Numbered from the stretch's first letter, positions 1-11,024 are shown. The stretch is 64,000 bases of DNA from Vasconcelosia minhoensis LEGE 07310 (GCF_015207255.1 NZ_JADEXG010000017.1:1-64000), one strand, 5' to 3'. The notes: generated by a model from the sequence alone, not told the origin. Numbers and translations: made by a program.

Positions 1-45
1 ATCAGCACTTTCGGTCATTATCTCACAGTTGTGTATACACAGTAG

Positions 46-105
46 CCCCCCGGGAGAGGGATTTAGGGTGTAGACGCCAAAGCGGCTTCTCGAAGAGTGG
101 GCGAA
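46..105. repeat. Partial copy of a dispersed intergenic repeat
   Basis: The 19 bases at 52-70 (gggagagggatttagggtg) are the exact reverse complement of 24368-24386. The stretch at 84-102 (cttctcgaagagtgggc core) resembles 24481-24499 on the same strand. Positions 1-137 contain no gene that I can support; the treY stop codon is at 138. Confidence 0.6.
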
Positions 106-137
106 CCGGTACGCTATTTAATTGCCATTCCCTTAGC

Positions 138-2945
138 CTACAGGTCAACCGGATGGTTTTCGCTCACCAGCAGCGCCACTGGAAAATGCCGCAGCACCTC
201 CCCTACCGAGATCACATTGTCGGCAGCAATCGTGCGGTCCGTGATCCACTCGCACCAGCTGGCCTCGGCCCCGCCGGGCAGCTCGATCTGCGTATCGTTC
301 CAAATTTTAGCACCCAGCGGGTATTCCCCGGGTTGGATCAGCTCGGTCAGAAAGCGGGGCGCGATCGCGACAATCGTTCGTTCCCCCTTATGACGGGCAA
401 AGGCAATCAGATTATCAGCATGTTTGCCAACCGTTTTAATCGGGGCATAGCTGCCATTTTGCAGCACCTGGCGGAACTGATTGCGCAGGGCCAATCCGCG
501 CATCGTTAAAAAGAGCTTGATCCGCCCGTCGGTACGGCGGCTGAGCAGCTCCTTCATCAGCTTTTCTTTATCGGTCTGCCAGTCCTTTTGGATGCTCTTC
601 AGCGCCGTCAGCCGTCGGTCGTAATCCACCGGGCGGCGGTTGTCGGGGTCAACCAGGCTCAGATCCCACATTTCGGTGCCCTGATAAAAGTCGGGAATGC
701 CGGGGGCAGTCATTTTAATCAGGGTCTGGGAAAGCGCATTGTAGATGCCATAGTCAGCGATCTTCTGCTGAAAAGATTGCAGCTGCTCTAGAAACGGATT
801 TTCGGGTGAGGGGGTGAGCAGCGCCTCCACAAAGTTGACAAAGCCTTCTTCATATTCGGTGTCAGGCCGCAGCCAGGCGGTGTAGACCTTGGCCTCGCGG
901 ACGGCTTTGACCACGTAGTCTTTCACCCGCTGCTTAAACGAGTCCAGCTCACCGGGGTCAAAGGGGAAGGCGCCGACCAGCGTCTGGTAGAGAAAGTATT
1001 CGTCGTTCGGGTCAGGCACTAGGTGCCCGCTGAGGGACTGCTTGTGGGGCTGGTTGAGCTCACTCCAGGTTTTGACCTGCGATCGCCATTCCGCCGGCAG
1101 CTCTGAAATTGCATTCAGCCGGGCTCGCACGTCCTCACTGCGCTTAGTGTCATGGGTGGAAGTGGCGTTGAGGGTATAGGGCCAGTTTTCATACTGCCGC
1201 TGGTTGTACTCGTGGAAATCCATCAGCGACAGGCCGAAATGCTCGGGCGAACCGCCCACTTCATTCAGGCTGATAAACCGGTTGTAGACATAGAACAGCG
1301 TATCTTCGACCCCTTTTGCCATTAGCGGCCCGGTAAACTGCTGCAGCCGCATGACAAAATGCAGCCACTCCGCCCGTTCGTCTTCGGGCAGCGAGTCTTC
1401 GTACTCCAGCAGCAAAAATCGCTCGATCAGATTGAGCTCATTCAGCAGCTGGGGAATCCGTTTGCGGGCCGCTTGAATGGCGGTGCGAATATACTTCAGG
1501 TCGCGCTGGGCTACCCCCCGCTGGTTAATGTAGGTGCAGTAGATGGGAAAAGTCACCAGCACTTCTTGAATCGCCGTCTTCAGACCGCTAGCGGTGAGGT
1601 CGCGGCCATAGCGATACTGGCTGGCGACTTTCTTCAAAAAGCGGGCCAGGTTGTCAATATCGCCGACTAGGTTGGTGTCGGCAATCAGCTGCTTCTTCTC
1701 TAGAAAGAGCTGCTCATAGGGCGTCGTCACCCCGCTAAAGCGGCGATAGAACTGAGAAAACGGCTTACGATTTTGCTGCTGGCAGAACACGCCGTTGACG
1801 TAGTTCAAAAATTCATAGCCTGAGGTGCCCTGGACTGGCCAGTAGGAGGGTAGCTCTTCATTGAACTCAAGAATTTTTTCGATCACGATATAGAGGTCTT
1901 CTTTGCGCTCGCGCAGCCGCTTCAGGTAAACCGTCGGGTCGTAGAGGCCATCGATATGATCGATCCGCAGACCGTCAAAAGCGCCTGAATCCACCAGCTG
2001 AAAGATCAGCTTGTGCGTGTTCTTGAGCACTTTGGGGCTATCGATCTTCAGGCAAATCAGCTCGTTGACGGTAAAAAAGCGGCGGTAGTTCAGCTCCTCT
2101 GCCCCCACCTTCCAGAAAGACAGCCGGTAAAACTGCTCTAGCAGCAGCGAGTCCAGCAGGGTAAAGCTGCCCGGCTTACCGGGCTGGCCGTTAAAGGTCT
2201 CGATGTTCTGATCGATAAAGGCCTTGACTTCCTGATTGTCCTGGTACAGCTCCCACAGCATTTGCTTGACAAAGGCCGACTGGTCTTTGCGCTGCTGCAG
2301 CGCCATCTCTGGAAAGGTGTCCTTGAGCAGGTACAGAATCCCCAGCAGCTTGATGTAGTCGGGATGCTGACGGCCCAGGCGACGGCGCAGCCAGTGCAGG
2401 TCATGGGTCAAGAACTGGGCGTAGGACTCAATTCTGAGGGGAAACTGCAGGGCGTAGTAGTTGACCTTGAGGCCATCTTTGTCATAGCTGATCTGAATTT
2501 CGCCGCGCTCCAGACAGCGATCGTAAAAGTCGCCCAGCATTGGCGCTAGCAGCTTGCCCTGAATATCGTCGGAATGCTCCCACTCAATGTCGAAATAGTC
2601 AAAATACTGGGAGTGGGGACCATGCTCCAGCACGTCCATCAGGTACTGATTCTGCCCGTCGTAGGCCATGTGGTTGGGGACGATATCTTGCAGCCAGCCC
2701 ATCCCCCGCTCGTGCAGGTCGCTGATTAAGGCGTCGAACTCGCCGCGATCGCCCAGTTCCGGGTTGAGCTGGTTCTGATCGACCACGTCGTAGCCATGCC
2801 TACTGCCCGACCTCGCTTTGAAAATTGGCGAGGCGTAGATATCTGAAATGCCCAAGGCATCCAGATAGGACGCAATCTGCTTGGCCTCCTGAAAGCCAAA
2901 ATCCGGATTGAACTGAAGTCGGTAGGTCGCGATCGGGATACGCAT
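138..2945 (-). CDS. treY: Maltooligosyltrehalose synthase
   Basis: TreY rearranges the reducing-end alpha-1,4 bond of maltodextrins into an alpha,alpha-1,1 bond, making maltooligosyltrehalose in the cytoplasm. The 935-residue protein is full length and carries the GH13 regions: DIVPNH (87-92), DGLRIDHIDG (324-333, with nucleophile Asp329), acid/base Glu356 in IVIEKILE, and HDTKRSED (598-605). It starts MRIPIATYRLQF, as is typical of the family. It follows treZ by 56 bases on the same strand, so the two very probably form an operon that releases trehalose from glycogen. Trehalose is a compatible solute and desiccation protectant in many cyanobacteria. A treX/glgX debranching gene is not in the window. 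Confidence 0.97.
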   Translation of the reverse strand: MRIPIATYRLQFNPDFGFQEAKQIASYLDALGISDIYASPIFKARSGSRHGYDVVDQNQLNPELGDRGEFDALISDLHERGMGWLQDIVPNHMAYDGQNQYLMDVLEHGPHSQYFDYFDIEWEHSDDIQGKLLAPMLGDFYDRCLERGEIQISYDKDGLKVNYYALQFPLRIESYAQFLTHDLHWLRRRLGRQHPDYIKLLGILYLLKDTFPEMALQQRKDQSAFVKQMLWELYQDNQEVKAFIDQNIETFNGQPGKPGSFTLLDSLLLEQFYRLSFWKVGAEELNYRRFFTVNELICLKIDSPKVLKNTHKLIFQLVDSGAFDGLRIDHIDGLYDPTVYLKRLRERKEDLYIVIEKILEFNEELPSYWPVQGTSGYEFLNYVNGVFCQQQNRKPFSQFYRRFSGVTTPYEQLFLEKKQLIADTNLVGDIDNLARFLKKVASQYRYGRDLTASGLKTAIQEVLVTFPIYCTYINQRGVAQRDLKYIRTAIQAARKRIPQLLNELNLIERFLLLEYEDSLPEDERAEWLHFVMRLQQFTGPLMAKGVEDTLFYVYNRFISLNEVGGSPEHFGLSLMDFHEYNQRQYENWPYTLNATSTHDTKRSEDVRARLNAISELPAEWRSQVKTWSELNQPHKQSLSGHLVPDPNDEYFLYQTLVGAFPFDPGELDSFKQRVKDYVVKAVREAKVYTAWLRPDTEYEEGFVNFVEALLTPSPENPFLEQLQSFQQKIADYGIYNALSQTLIKMTAPGIPDFYQGTEMWDLSLVDPDNRRPVDYDRRLTALKSIQKDWQTDKEKLMKELLSRRTDGRIKLFLTMRGLALRNQFRQVLQNGSYAPIKTVGKHADNLIAFARHKGERTIVAIAPRFLTELIQPGEYPLGAKIWNDTQIELPGGAEASWCEWITDRTIAADNVISVGEVLRHFPVALLVSENHPVDL

Positions 2946-3001
2946 GGCTTACTCACAGGAGGATGTTCTAAACAGGGGAGCGGACAGACCAATCAAAACC
3001 G

Positions 3002-4822
3002 CTAGGTCTTAACGGTGGCATAAAGGACGACACTACGGGGTGAGATCGATACTGCGGTCTGGCTCAGGGTCTCGGGAGCTTCTGAGCCGGGGCCGTCCCA
3101 CTCGGGCGCGGCGGAGTCAATCTGCTTTTGCCAGGATAGGTTAGTGGTAAAGGTAATCTTAGCGGCGGATTTGCCAAAGTTCATCAGGCACAGCAGTTGG
3201 CCTTGAGGCAGCTGCCGCAGGTATTGGACGGTCTGGCTGGCTTCGTCGAAGTCAACTTCAATGTCTTCTGGCCGGGAAGGAGTCGCGATCGCGAGCTGCT
3301 TTCTCAGCTCAATCAGCCGCTGGTAAAAGGCGTACAGCGTTCCCTGCTGGCCCTGACCTCGCTTGTCCCACTGGAGAGTGGACTGCTTCAGGGTTTTCTC
3401 GCTGGCCGCATCGGGCGGCTCACCGGTGGCATGGAAGTCTTTGAACTCTTCCTTGCGACCCTGGCGTACGGCGGCAATCAGGTCGGGATCCCCATGATCG
3501 ACGAAGTATAGAAAGGGCGACTCCTCACCGTACTCTTCGCCCATAAACAGCATGGGAATGTAGGGCGAGAGCAGCAGCGCCCCCGCCGCCAGCTTCAGCG
3601 CCTCAAAGGAAACCAGATGGGTGAGCCGGTCGCCCATCATCCGATTACCCACCTGGTCGTGGTTTTGGACGCAGACGACAAACTGGTTTGAGGGCAGGTC
3701 GCCGGCATCGCTGCCGTGGTAGCGCTGGCGAAAGCTGGAGTACTTCCAGGCGTACACAAAGCGTTCCTTAATCGCCAGCGCCAGCGCTTCGCAGCTGCCA
3801 AAGTCGGCGTAGTAGCCGGTGCGCTCTCCGGTCAGCAGAGTATGCATGGCGTGGTGGAAATCGTCACTCCACTGGGCGTCGATGCCATAGCCGCCTTTTT
3901 TGGGCGAGCGAATGATCCGGGCGTCGTTCAGGTCGCTTTCGGCTATCAGGTAGGCCGGAGACTGCCGGGTTTCGGCAAAGGCTTGTACCGCGTCGGACAG
4001 TTCCAACAGCAAGTGCTTGGCGCCAAAGTCGTAGATGGCGTGAATGGCGTCGAGCCGCAGGGCGTCGATGTGGTAGTCCTGAAACCAGCAGAGCACGTTC
4101 TGAATTACATAATTCCGGACACCGGTGCTGTAAGCATCGTCAAAGTTGATAGCGCTGCCCCAGGGCGTCTGATACTTGTCGGTGACGTAGGGGCCGTAGA
4201 GCCCGGTATAGTTGCCCTCTGGTCCAAAGTGGTTGTAGACCACGTCCATAATCACGGCCAGCCCCGCCTGATGGCAGGCGTCTACCAGCCGTTTCAGCCC
4301 TGCCGGACCACCGTAGGAATTTTGCACGGCAAAGGGCAATACGCCGTCGTAGCCCCAGTTGCGCTCTCCCGGGAACTGGGCCACCGGCATAATTTCAACC
4401 GCAGTGATACCCAGATCGAGCAGGTCGCCCAGCCGAGGAATCACCGCGTCGAAGCTGCCCTCTGGAGTAAACGCGCCGATATGTAGTTCATAGACAATAT
4501 AGTCCTGGAGCGGAATGCCCTGCCAGCCTTCATCCTGCCAGTCGTACTGGCTGTGATCTACGACCTGAGAAGGTCCATGGACGCCCTCAGGCTGAAACCG
4601 CGAAGCCGGGTCGGGCCGACCGTCGCCCCCGTCAATGTGATAAAAGTATTGGCTGTCGGCGGCTAGACCCTTCACTTCGGTCTGCCAGTAGCCCCGCTCA
4701 TGGGGCTGAAGCGGCAGCCGCTTCGCTTCGGGGCTGACCAGCTCGAGCTCAACCTGCGATCGCTCCGGCGCCCACACCGTAAACCGGCAGCGCTCTCCGT
4801 CATAGATGGCACCAATTTGCAT
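3002..4822 (-). CDS. treZ: Malto-oligosyltrehalose trehalohydrolase
   Basis: TreZ hydrolyses the bond next to the terminal trehalose of maltooligosyltrehalose, releasing free trehalose; it is the partner of TreY. The 606-residue protein has an N-terminal CBM48/isoamylase-type beta domain (about 1-95) followed by a GH13 barrel with MDVVYNHFGPEGN, ALRLDAIHAIYD (nucleophile Asp), YLIAESDLN (acid/base Glu) and VQNHDQVGNR. The protein begins MQIGAIYDGERCRFTVWAP, a normal TreZ start. It is the first gene of the treZ-treY pair. The 190 bases upstream separate it from a divergently transcribed DedA gene, so a promoter is expected there, although no clear -10/-35 element was recognised. Confidence 0.97.
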   Translation of the reverse strand: MQIGAIYDGERCRFTVWAPERSQVELELVSPEAKRLPLQPHERGYWQTEVKGLAADSQYFYHIDGGDGRPDPASRFQPEGVHGPSQVVDHSQYDWQDEGWQGIPLQDYIVYELHIGAFTPEGSFDAVIPRLGDLLDLGITAVEIMPVAQFPGERNWGYDGVLPFAVQNSYGGPAGLKRLVDACHQAGLAVIMDVVYNHFGPEGNYTGLYGPYVTDKYQTPWGSAINFDDAYSTGVRNYVIQNVLCWFQDYHIDALRLDAIHAIYDFGAKHLLLELSDAVQAFAETRQSPAYLIAESDLNDARIIRSPKKGGYGIDAQWSDDFHHAMHTLLTGERTGYYADFGSCEALALAIKERFVYAWKYSSFRQRYHGSDAGDLPSNQFVVCVQNHDQVGNRMMGDRLTHLVSFEALKLAAGALLLSPYIPMLFMGEEYGEESPFLYFVDHGDPDLIAAVRQGRKEEFKDFHATGEPPDAASEKTLKQSTLQWDKRGQGQQGTLYAFYQRLIELRKQLAIATPSRPEDIEVDFDEASQTVQYLRQLPQGQLLCLMNFGKSAAKITFTTNLSWQKQIDSAAPEWDGPGSEAPETLSQTAVSISPRSVVLYATVKT

Positions 4823-5013
4823 ATATTTCTAAGAAAACGGTATAAAGCTTCTGGGTAAAAATACTGATGAATCTCAGTACTAGCTGCTAGGGTATCGAAA
4901 CGCCAACCGCTTTTCTTCATCTCTGGGATAGATGTGCTCAGCTTAGACTCCCCCCAGTAGGCGGACGCGTTTTTTTCAATTTCGCTGCATATTGGAATAA
5001 AATAGCGCTTTTT

Positions 5014-5646
5014 ATGCCTGACCACACCACCATTCTTGAATGGATTACGAATGCGATCGCGACCCTGGGCTACGTTGGGGTGGCGCTGCTGATGCTCCTC
5101 GAAAACGTCATTCCGCCGATTCCCTCAGAAATCATCATGCCCCTGGCCGGGTTTGCCGCCGCCCGAGGCGAGCTTAATTTCGGCTGGGCCGTCTTTGCGG
5201 GAACGGTTGGCTCGGTTGCTGGGGCGCTGCTGTGGTACTACATTGGGCAGGCGCTGGGTATCGTCCGGGTCAAAAAGCTGGTCGATCGCTATGGCCGCTG
5301 GGTTAGCCTGTCGAGCCGAGACGTAGACATCGCCCAGCGCTGGCTGCTGAAGCGCGGCTACTGGGCCGTCGGCCTCTGCCGCGTGATCCCCGGCGTCCGC
5401 ACCTACATCTCGATTCCAGCTGGCTTTGCACGGATGAAGATGCTTGGCTTTCTAACTTACTCCACCGTCGGCACGGTCATCTGGGTCGCCTTTCTCACCT
5501 ACGCCGGCTACCTGCTGGGCGACAACTATGAGCGAATTGAAACCTACATTGCTCCAGTCAGTCGCGCCGTCATCATTGGCCTGATCGCCGCAACGGTGTT
5601 TTGGATTGCTCGCCGCCGGATGAATCCTCCCGAGCCGCCAGGATAA
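5014..5646 (+). CDS. DedA family membrane protein (SNARE-associated/VTT domain)
   Basis: DedA/VTT proteins are polytopic inner-membrane proteins linked to lipid flipping, proton-motive force and envelope homeostasis; the substrate here cannot be read from sequence. The 210-residue protein has an N-terminal helix, the family motif ENVIPPIPSEIIMPLAGF (about 30-47), and the conserved RVIPGVRTYISIPAGFARM block (about 128-146), followed by two further hydrophobic helices and a short basic tail (ARRRMNPPEPPG). It stands alone on the plus strand, divergent from treZ and convergent with prk, with short tandem repeats and a hairpin directly downstream. Confidence 0.93.
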   Translation: MPDHTTILEWITNAIATLGYVGVALLMLLENVIPPIPSEIIMPLAGFAAARGELNFGWAVFAGTVGSVAGALLWYYIGQALGIVRVKKLVDRYGRWVSLSSRDVDIAQRWLLKRGYWAVGLCRVIPGVRTYISIPAGFARMKMLGFLTYSTVGTVIWVAFLTYAGYLLGDNYERIETYIAPVSRAVIIGLIAATVFWIARRRMNPPEPPG

Positions 5647-5681
5647 AGCCAGAAAAAAGCCAGAAAAAAGCCAGAAAAAAG
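5646..5681 (+). repeat. 11-bp tandem repeat (about 3 copies) after the DedA gene
   Basis: The unit agccagaaaaa is repeated three times without interruption, directly after the stop codon of the DedA gene and before the hairpin at 5703. Confidence 0.85.
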
Positions 5682-5702
5682 ATTGACTAAACGCCTAGTT
5701 AA

Positions 5703-5727
5703 AAAGGTGCTCGCTGAGCACCCTTTA
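5703..5727. terminator. Bidirectional terminator between the DedA gene and prk
   Basis: A perfect 7-bp stem (ggtgctc at 5706-5712, gagcacc at 5716-5722) with a gct loop is preceded by five A and followed by cttt. It sits between convergent genes and could serve both. Confidence 0.75.
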
Positions 5728-5761
5728 GCATTTTCGGAATCGGTAAAGTCGGCCGACTGGG

Positions 5762-6763
5762 CTAGACGGTTGACTTGGCTGGAGCCTTAGCCGTTAACAC
5801 TTCATAGGTCTCGCGCATCTTGAGCCCAACTAGGACCTGGAAAAGGCCGCTGCCGTTATTCGAGCCAGGATATTCGCGGTGCTTGAGCAGCAGCTCGGTC
5901 ATTTCGCCATAGTTTTTAGTCGAGGTATTGCTGAGATGGCTCTCGATGTAAATCACCTCTTCTAGCCGATCAAACTGACCGTCAATCTCGAGCACCGAGA
6001 CCTCTTTACCGTAGTAGCTATCGGGTCCGTAGTGCATCCGAATGCCGGGGTAGGAGCAGGTGAGCTTGCGACCGCAAGGAATCCAGTCGATGGTAGAGCC
6101 TTCGTCGAAGAGATAGACTGGGTCAAAGTTTTCGATTCCTTCGCGCTGAATCAGCCGCACCCTGAGGACCTTAGTTTCCTTATCGTCGGGAATGAGGTTA
6201 GTCGGCAGGATTTGAATGACGACGTCGGCATACTGCTTTTGGACGTCGATATAGGCTTTGAAGTCGGGCTTGCGGGAGTTGATGGCGGCCAGCACGTCTT
6301 CGTAGGTATGACCGCGCTCTTCCATATCCCGCTGGATCTTCCAGTTGATCTTGACCTCGTCGCTGATATCGAGGTAGACGCTAAAGTCGATCAGCTCGCG
6401 GACTCGCTCGTCATAGAGCGGATGTAGCCCTTCAATCACCACAATGTGGTTGGGCTCAACCCGCTCAGGGGGGTCCAGCTCGCCAGTTTCATGGTTGTAA
6501 ATCGGCTTGTCGATTGCGTTCCCAGCTTTAATTGCCTTGATCTGCTCGTACATCAGATCAAAGTTATTCGCCTTGGGATTCAGCGCCGTCACCTTCTGCG
6601 CTTTTCGCTGCTTGCGGTCGAGGCTATGGTAGTCGTCGAGGCAGATCACGGTAATAAACTCTTCGCCGAATATCTCTTCCAAACGGCGCAGAAAAGTGGA
6701 CTTACCGCATCCTGAATCGCCGGCAACTCCAATTAAAATGACTTTTTCTGGCTTACTGGCCAT
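5762..6763 (-). CDS. prk: Phosphoribulokinase
   Basis: PRK phosphorylates ribulose 5-phosphate with ATP to make ribulose 1,5-bisphosphate, the CO2 acceptor of the Calvin-Benson cycle. The 333-residue protein has the P-loop GVAGDSGCGKS (12-22). It also has the cysteine pairs of the redox-regulated cyanobacterial/plant class: Cys19 and Cys41 near the nucleotide site, and Cys230 and Cys236 (CGRKLTC) in the C-terminal half. By family knowledge these allow light/dark control through thioredoxin and the GAPDH-CP12-PRK complex. It is transcribed divergently from petH across a 492-bp spacer. Confidence 0.98.
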   Translation of the reverse strand: MASKPEKVILIGVAGDSGCGKSTFLRRLEEIFGEEFITVICLDDYHSLDRKQRKAQKVTALNPKANNFDLMYEQIKAIKAGNAIDKPIYNHETGELDPPERVEPNHIVVIEGLHPLYDERVRELIDFSVYLDISDEVKINWKIQRDMEERGHTYEDVLAAINSRKPDFKAYIDVQKQYADVVIQILPTNLIPDDKETKVLRVRLIQREGIENFDPVYLFDEGSTIDWIPCGRKLTCSYPGIRMHYGPDSYYGKEVSVLEIDGQFDRLEEVIYIESHLSNTSTKNYGEMTELLLKHREYPGSNNGSGLFQVLVGLKMRETYEVLTAKAPAKSTV

Positions 6764-8476
<1,713 letters not shown>

Positions 8477-8500
8477 GCAAGTTTGGGGCGTTCAGAACTT

Positions 8501-8548
8501 GCCCTTGAATTTAAGCGCCCTTGAATTTAAGCGCCCTTGAATTTAAGC
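8501..8548 (+). repeat. 16-bp tandem repeat, three perfect copies, after petH
   Basis: The unit gcccttgaatttaagc occurs at 8501-8516, 8517-8532 and 8533-8548, between the petH stop and its presumed terminator. Confidence 0.9.
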
Positions 8549-8554
8549 CAGGAG

Positions 8555-8579
8555 AGCCAGTGGGTTCTTCTGGCTTTTA
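8555..8579 (+). terminator. Probable petH terminator
   Basis: The inverted repeat agccag (8555-8560) and ctggct (8571-8576) is followed by a T run (tttt). It lies 80-100 bases after the petH stop and immediately before hom. Confidence 0.6.
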
Positions 8580-8606
8580 CAATTGGGGTGTCGCTTGGGG
8601 ATTGGG

Positions 8607-9902
8607 ATGGTTTTTAAGGTCGGGTTACTCGGACTGGGTACGGTTGGCACCGGCACCGCTAAAATTTTGCTAGACCCGGAAGGGCGGCATCCGCTGCTTC
8701 AGTCGATTGAAATTTGCAAGGTTGGGGTCAAGTCGCTGAGCAAATCCCGCCAGGTCAGCCTACCGCCCGACTGTCTGACAACCGACCTGGAGGCGATTGT
8801 CAGCGATCCTGCAATCGACGTTGTGGTAGAGCTGATCGGTGGGCTAGAACCGGCGCGATCGCTCATCCTCAAGGCCATCAAACAGGGCAAGCACATCGTC
8901 ACCGCCAACAAGGCCGTAATCTCCCGCTACGGCGACCAGATTTTTACCGCTGCGAATCAGGCCGGGGTCTACGTCATGCTAGAGGCGGCGGTCGGCGGCG
9001 GCATTCCGGTGATTCAGCCGCTGAAGCAGGGTTTGGGGGTGAATCGCATCCAGGCCGTGACCGGCATCGTCAACGGCACGACCAACTATATCCTCACCCG
9101 GATGCAGAATGAGGGCGGCGACTTTGAGCCGATCCTGGCTGAGGCCCAGCGGCTGGGCTACGCCGAGGCCGACCCGGCTGCCGATGTAGACGGCTTCGAC
9201 GCGGCGGATAAGATTGCCATTCTGGCCTCCCTGGCCTTTGGCGGGCGAATTAAGCGCGATGAGGTCTACTGCGAAGGCATTCGCCAGGTCAGCGCCGCCG
9301 ATATTTCCTACGCCGACAAGCTGGGGTTTGTGATTAAGCTGCTCGCGATCGCGAAACGTCCCTATCCAAACCAGCCCGGCCTGCAGGTGCGGGTGCATCC
9401 CACCCTGGTGCCGAAGGCGCATCCGCTGGCCAGCGTCAACAGCGTCTACAATGCCATCCTGGTCGAGGGCGAGCCGATTGGGCAGGTGATGTTTTTCGGG
9501 CCGGGAGCCGGGGCGGGTCCCACTGCTAGCGCCGTCGTGTCGGACATTATCAATATCGCTGCCACCCTCACCAGCGCCGCGACTCAGCCTGTCGCTAATC
9601 CGCTGCTGGCCTGCTCCCACCAGCACTACAGTCCGATTATTCCGAACGCGGAGTTGTTTAGCCGCCTGTATCTGCGGCTGCTGGTGAAAGACCAGCCCAA
9701 GGTAATTGGCCGGCTGGGAAACTGCTTTGGCGACCACGGCGTCAGCCTGGAGTCGGTGGTGCAGATTGGCATGCAGGACAAGATCGCCGAGCTGGTGGTG
9801 ATTACCCACGAAGTGCAGGAAGGAGCTTTTCAGGCGGCACTGGATGAGATTCGCGGGTTTCCGGAGATTCAGGATATTCCTAGTTTGCTGCGGGTGCTGT
9901 AG
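8607..9902 (+). CDS. hom: Homoserine dehydrogenase
   Basis: This enzyme reduces aspartate semialdehyde to homoserine with NAD(P)H, the branch point to threonine, methionine and isoleucine. The ATG at 8607 (MVFKVGLLGLGTVGTG) is preferred; an in-frame TTG at 8583 would add eight residues with no support. The protein has a Rossmann motif GLGTVGTGTAK, the catalytic-domain signature EADPAADVDGFDAADK, and a C-terminal ACT domain (about the last 80 residues, from LYLRLLVKDQPKVIG) for threonine feedback. Length (431) is normal for the stand-alone, non-kinase form. prmC follows after 12 bases, so the two are probably co-transcribed. Confidence 0.97.
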   Translation: MVFKVGLLGLGTVGTGTAKILLDPEGRHPLLQSIEICKVGVKSLSKSRQVSLPPDCLTTDLEAIVSDPAIDVVVELIGGLEPARSLILKAIKQGKHIVTANKAVISRYGDQIFTAANQAGVYVMLEAAVGGGIPVIQPLKQGLGVNRIQAVTGIVNGTTNYILTRMQNEGGDFEPILAEAQRLGYAEADPAADVDGFDAADKIAILASLAFGGRIKRDEVYCEGIRQVSAADISYADKLGFVIKLLAIAKRPYPNQPGLQVRVHPTLVPKAHPLASVNSVYNAILVEGEPIGQVMFFGPGAGAGPTASAVVSDIINIAATLTSAATQPVANPLLACSHQHYSPIIPNAELFSRLYLRLLVKDQPKVIGRLGNCFGDHGVSLESVVQIGMQDKIAELVVITHEVQEGAFQAALDEIRGFPEIQDIPSLLRVL

Positions 9903-9914
9903 GGGAGTGATGGA

Positions 9915-10823
9915 GTGGGTGAAGGGGTGGCGAGGGGGGTAGAGCTGGTGGCCTGGCGGCGGTGGGCGCAGCAGGCGGCCGCGGCGGGTGGCGTGCCGCT
10001 GGCTGAGGTGGATTGGTTTTTGCAGGCGATGACGGCTTTGGACGGGCTGGCGCTGAGGTTTGAAACTTACGCGGCTGAGGATTCGATTTCGCTGAACGTG
10101 CCGCTTGAAATCCTGTCTCAGCAATGGCGGCGGCGGGTTGAAGAGCGTGTTCCGGTGCAGTATCTGGTGGGTGAAACTCGCTGGCGGCAGTTTTCTCTGA
10201 CGGTTTCGCCCGCTGTTTTGATTCCTCGGCCTGAAACTGAGCTGATGGTTGAGATTGTCAGTCAGGCGCTGGAGCGAAGTCCGCTGCGGGAAATTTTGCG
10301 GCGGGGTGACTGGGCGGATTTGGGGACGGGCAGCGGCGCGATCGCGCTGGCCCTGGCAAATTGCTTTCCCCAGGCTCGGGTGAATGCAGTGGATGTGAGT
10401 GCGGCGGCGATCGCGATCGCGCAGCACAATGCTGACCGCGCTGGCCTCAGCCGCCAGATTCAGTTCCACCAGGGCTCGTGGTTTGAGCCGCTGGCCGGGC
10501 AGCAGGGACTGGCTGGAATGGTTTCTAATCCGCCCTATATTCCGCATCGAACCGTTTTGACGCTACAGCCCGAAGTCACGCAGCACGAACCCCATCTTGC
10601 TCTAGACGGCGGCGATGACGGCTTGGATTGCATTCGCCATCTGGTGCAGACGGCTCCTCAATACCTCCAGCCCGGCGGCCTGTGGCTGGTGGAAACGATG
10701 GCCGGGCAGACCGAAGCGGTTGCGGCTTTACTGCGATCGCAGGGGCAGTATGAGAAAATCTCGGTCCATCGAGATCTGGCAGGACATCAAAGATTTGTAC
10801 TCGCCCACCGCCGTAAGATGTGA
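9915..10823 (+). CDS. prmC: Peptide chain release factor N5-glutamine methyltransferase
   Basis: PrmC methylates the glutamine of the GGQ motif in release factors RF1/RF2, which is needed for efficient translation termination. The 302-residue protein has the N-terminal helical release-factor binding part (about 1-100), the SAM-binding motif DLGTGSGAIALAL (135-147) and the diagnostic NPPY (205-208). The start is GTG; another in-frame GTG lies four codons in, so the exact N-terminus is uncertain. It lies 12 bases after hom and ends 12 bases before the next small ORF. Confidence 0.96.
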   Translation: MGEGVARGVELVAWRRWAQQAAAAGGVPLAEVDWFLQAMTALDGLALRFETYAAEDSISLNVPLEILSQQWRRRVEERVPVQYLVGETRWRQFSLTVSPAVLIPRPETELMVEIVSQALERSPLREILRRGDWADLGTGSGAIALALANCFPQARVNAVDVSAAAIAIAQHNADRAGLSRQIQFHQGSWFEPLAGQQGLAGMVSNPPYIPHRTVLTLQPEVTQHEPHLALDGGDDGLDCIRHLVQTAPQYLQPGGLWLVETMAGQTEAVAALLRSQGQYEKISVHRDLAGHQRFVLAHRRKM

Positions 10824-10835
10824 GGATGGTCAATA

Positions 10836-11024
10836 ATGGACGGTACGCTCAACAAGCTTCAGGGGCTAGTGCTTTGCGACCGCGCTCGCACTCTAGCCCG
10901 GTTGAGATTTTGTATTTATGATCTCTACACGGTGGGCGATTTCCTATTTGTTGAGGCCAAAAGCTGCGATGACGAGACAGCCAAGCGCATTTTTACAATT
11001 ACGCCAGAGGGAGGCCTTCTGTGA
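10836..11024 (+). CDS. Small protein of unknown function
   Basis: This 62-residue ORF begins MDGTLNKLQGLVLCDR and has no recognisable domain. The middle (RFCIYDLYTVGDFLFVEAKS) is mixed hydrophobic/aromatic and looks like a small folded protein rather than a membrane segment. A purine-rich gaggat lies about 7 bases upstream of the ATG. Its stop codon overlaps the GTG start of the next ORF by four bases (GTGA), a layout typical of translationally coupled pairs such as toxin-antitoxin modules. No family match was recognised and the pair could be a local accessory module; function is unknown. Confidence 0.6.
   Translation: MDGTLNKLQGLVLCDRARTLARLRFCIYDLYTVGDFLFVEAKSCDDETAKRIFTITPEGGLL

Noticed and set aside
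3716-4486. Plus-strand ORF of 256 codons over treZ
   Set aside because: It lies wholly antisense to the GH13 barrel of treZ, has no domain and shows no start signals.
8979-10547. Long minus-strand ORF (522 codons) over hom and prmC
   Set aside because: It is a shadow of two well-identified plus-strand genes in GC-rich DNA, with low-complexity, Arg/His/Gln-rich protein and no recognisable domain.
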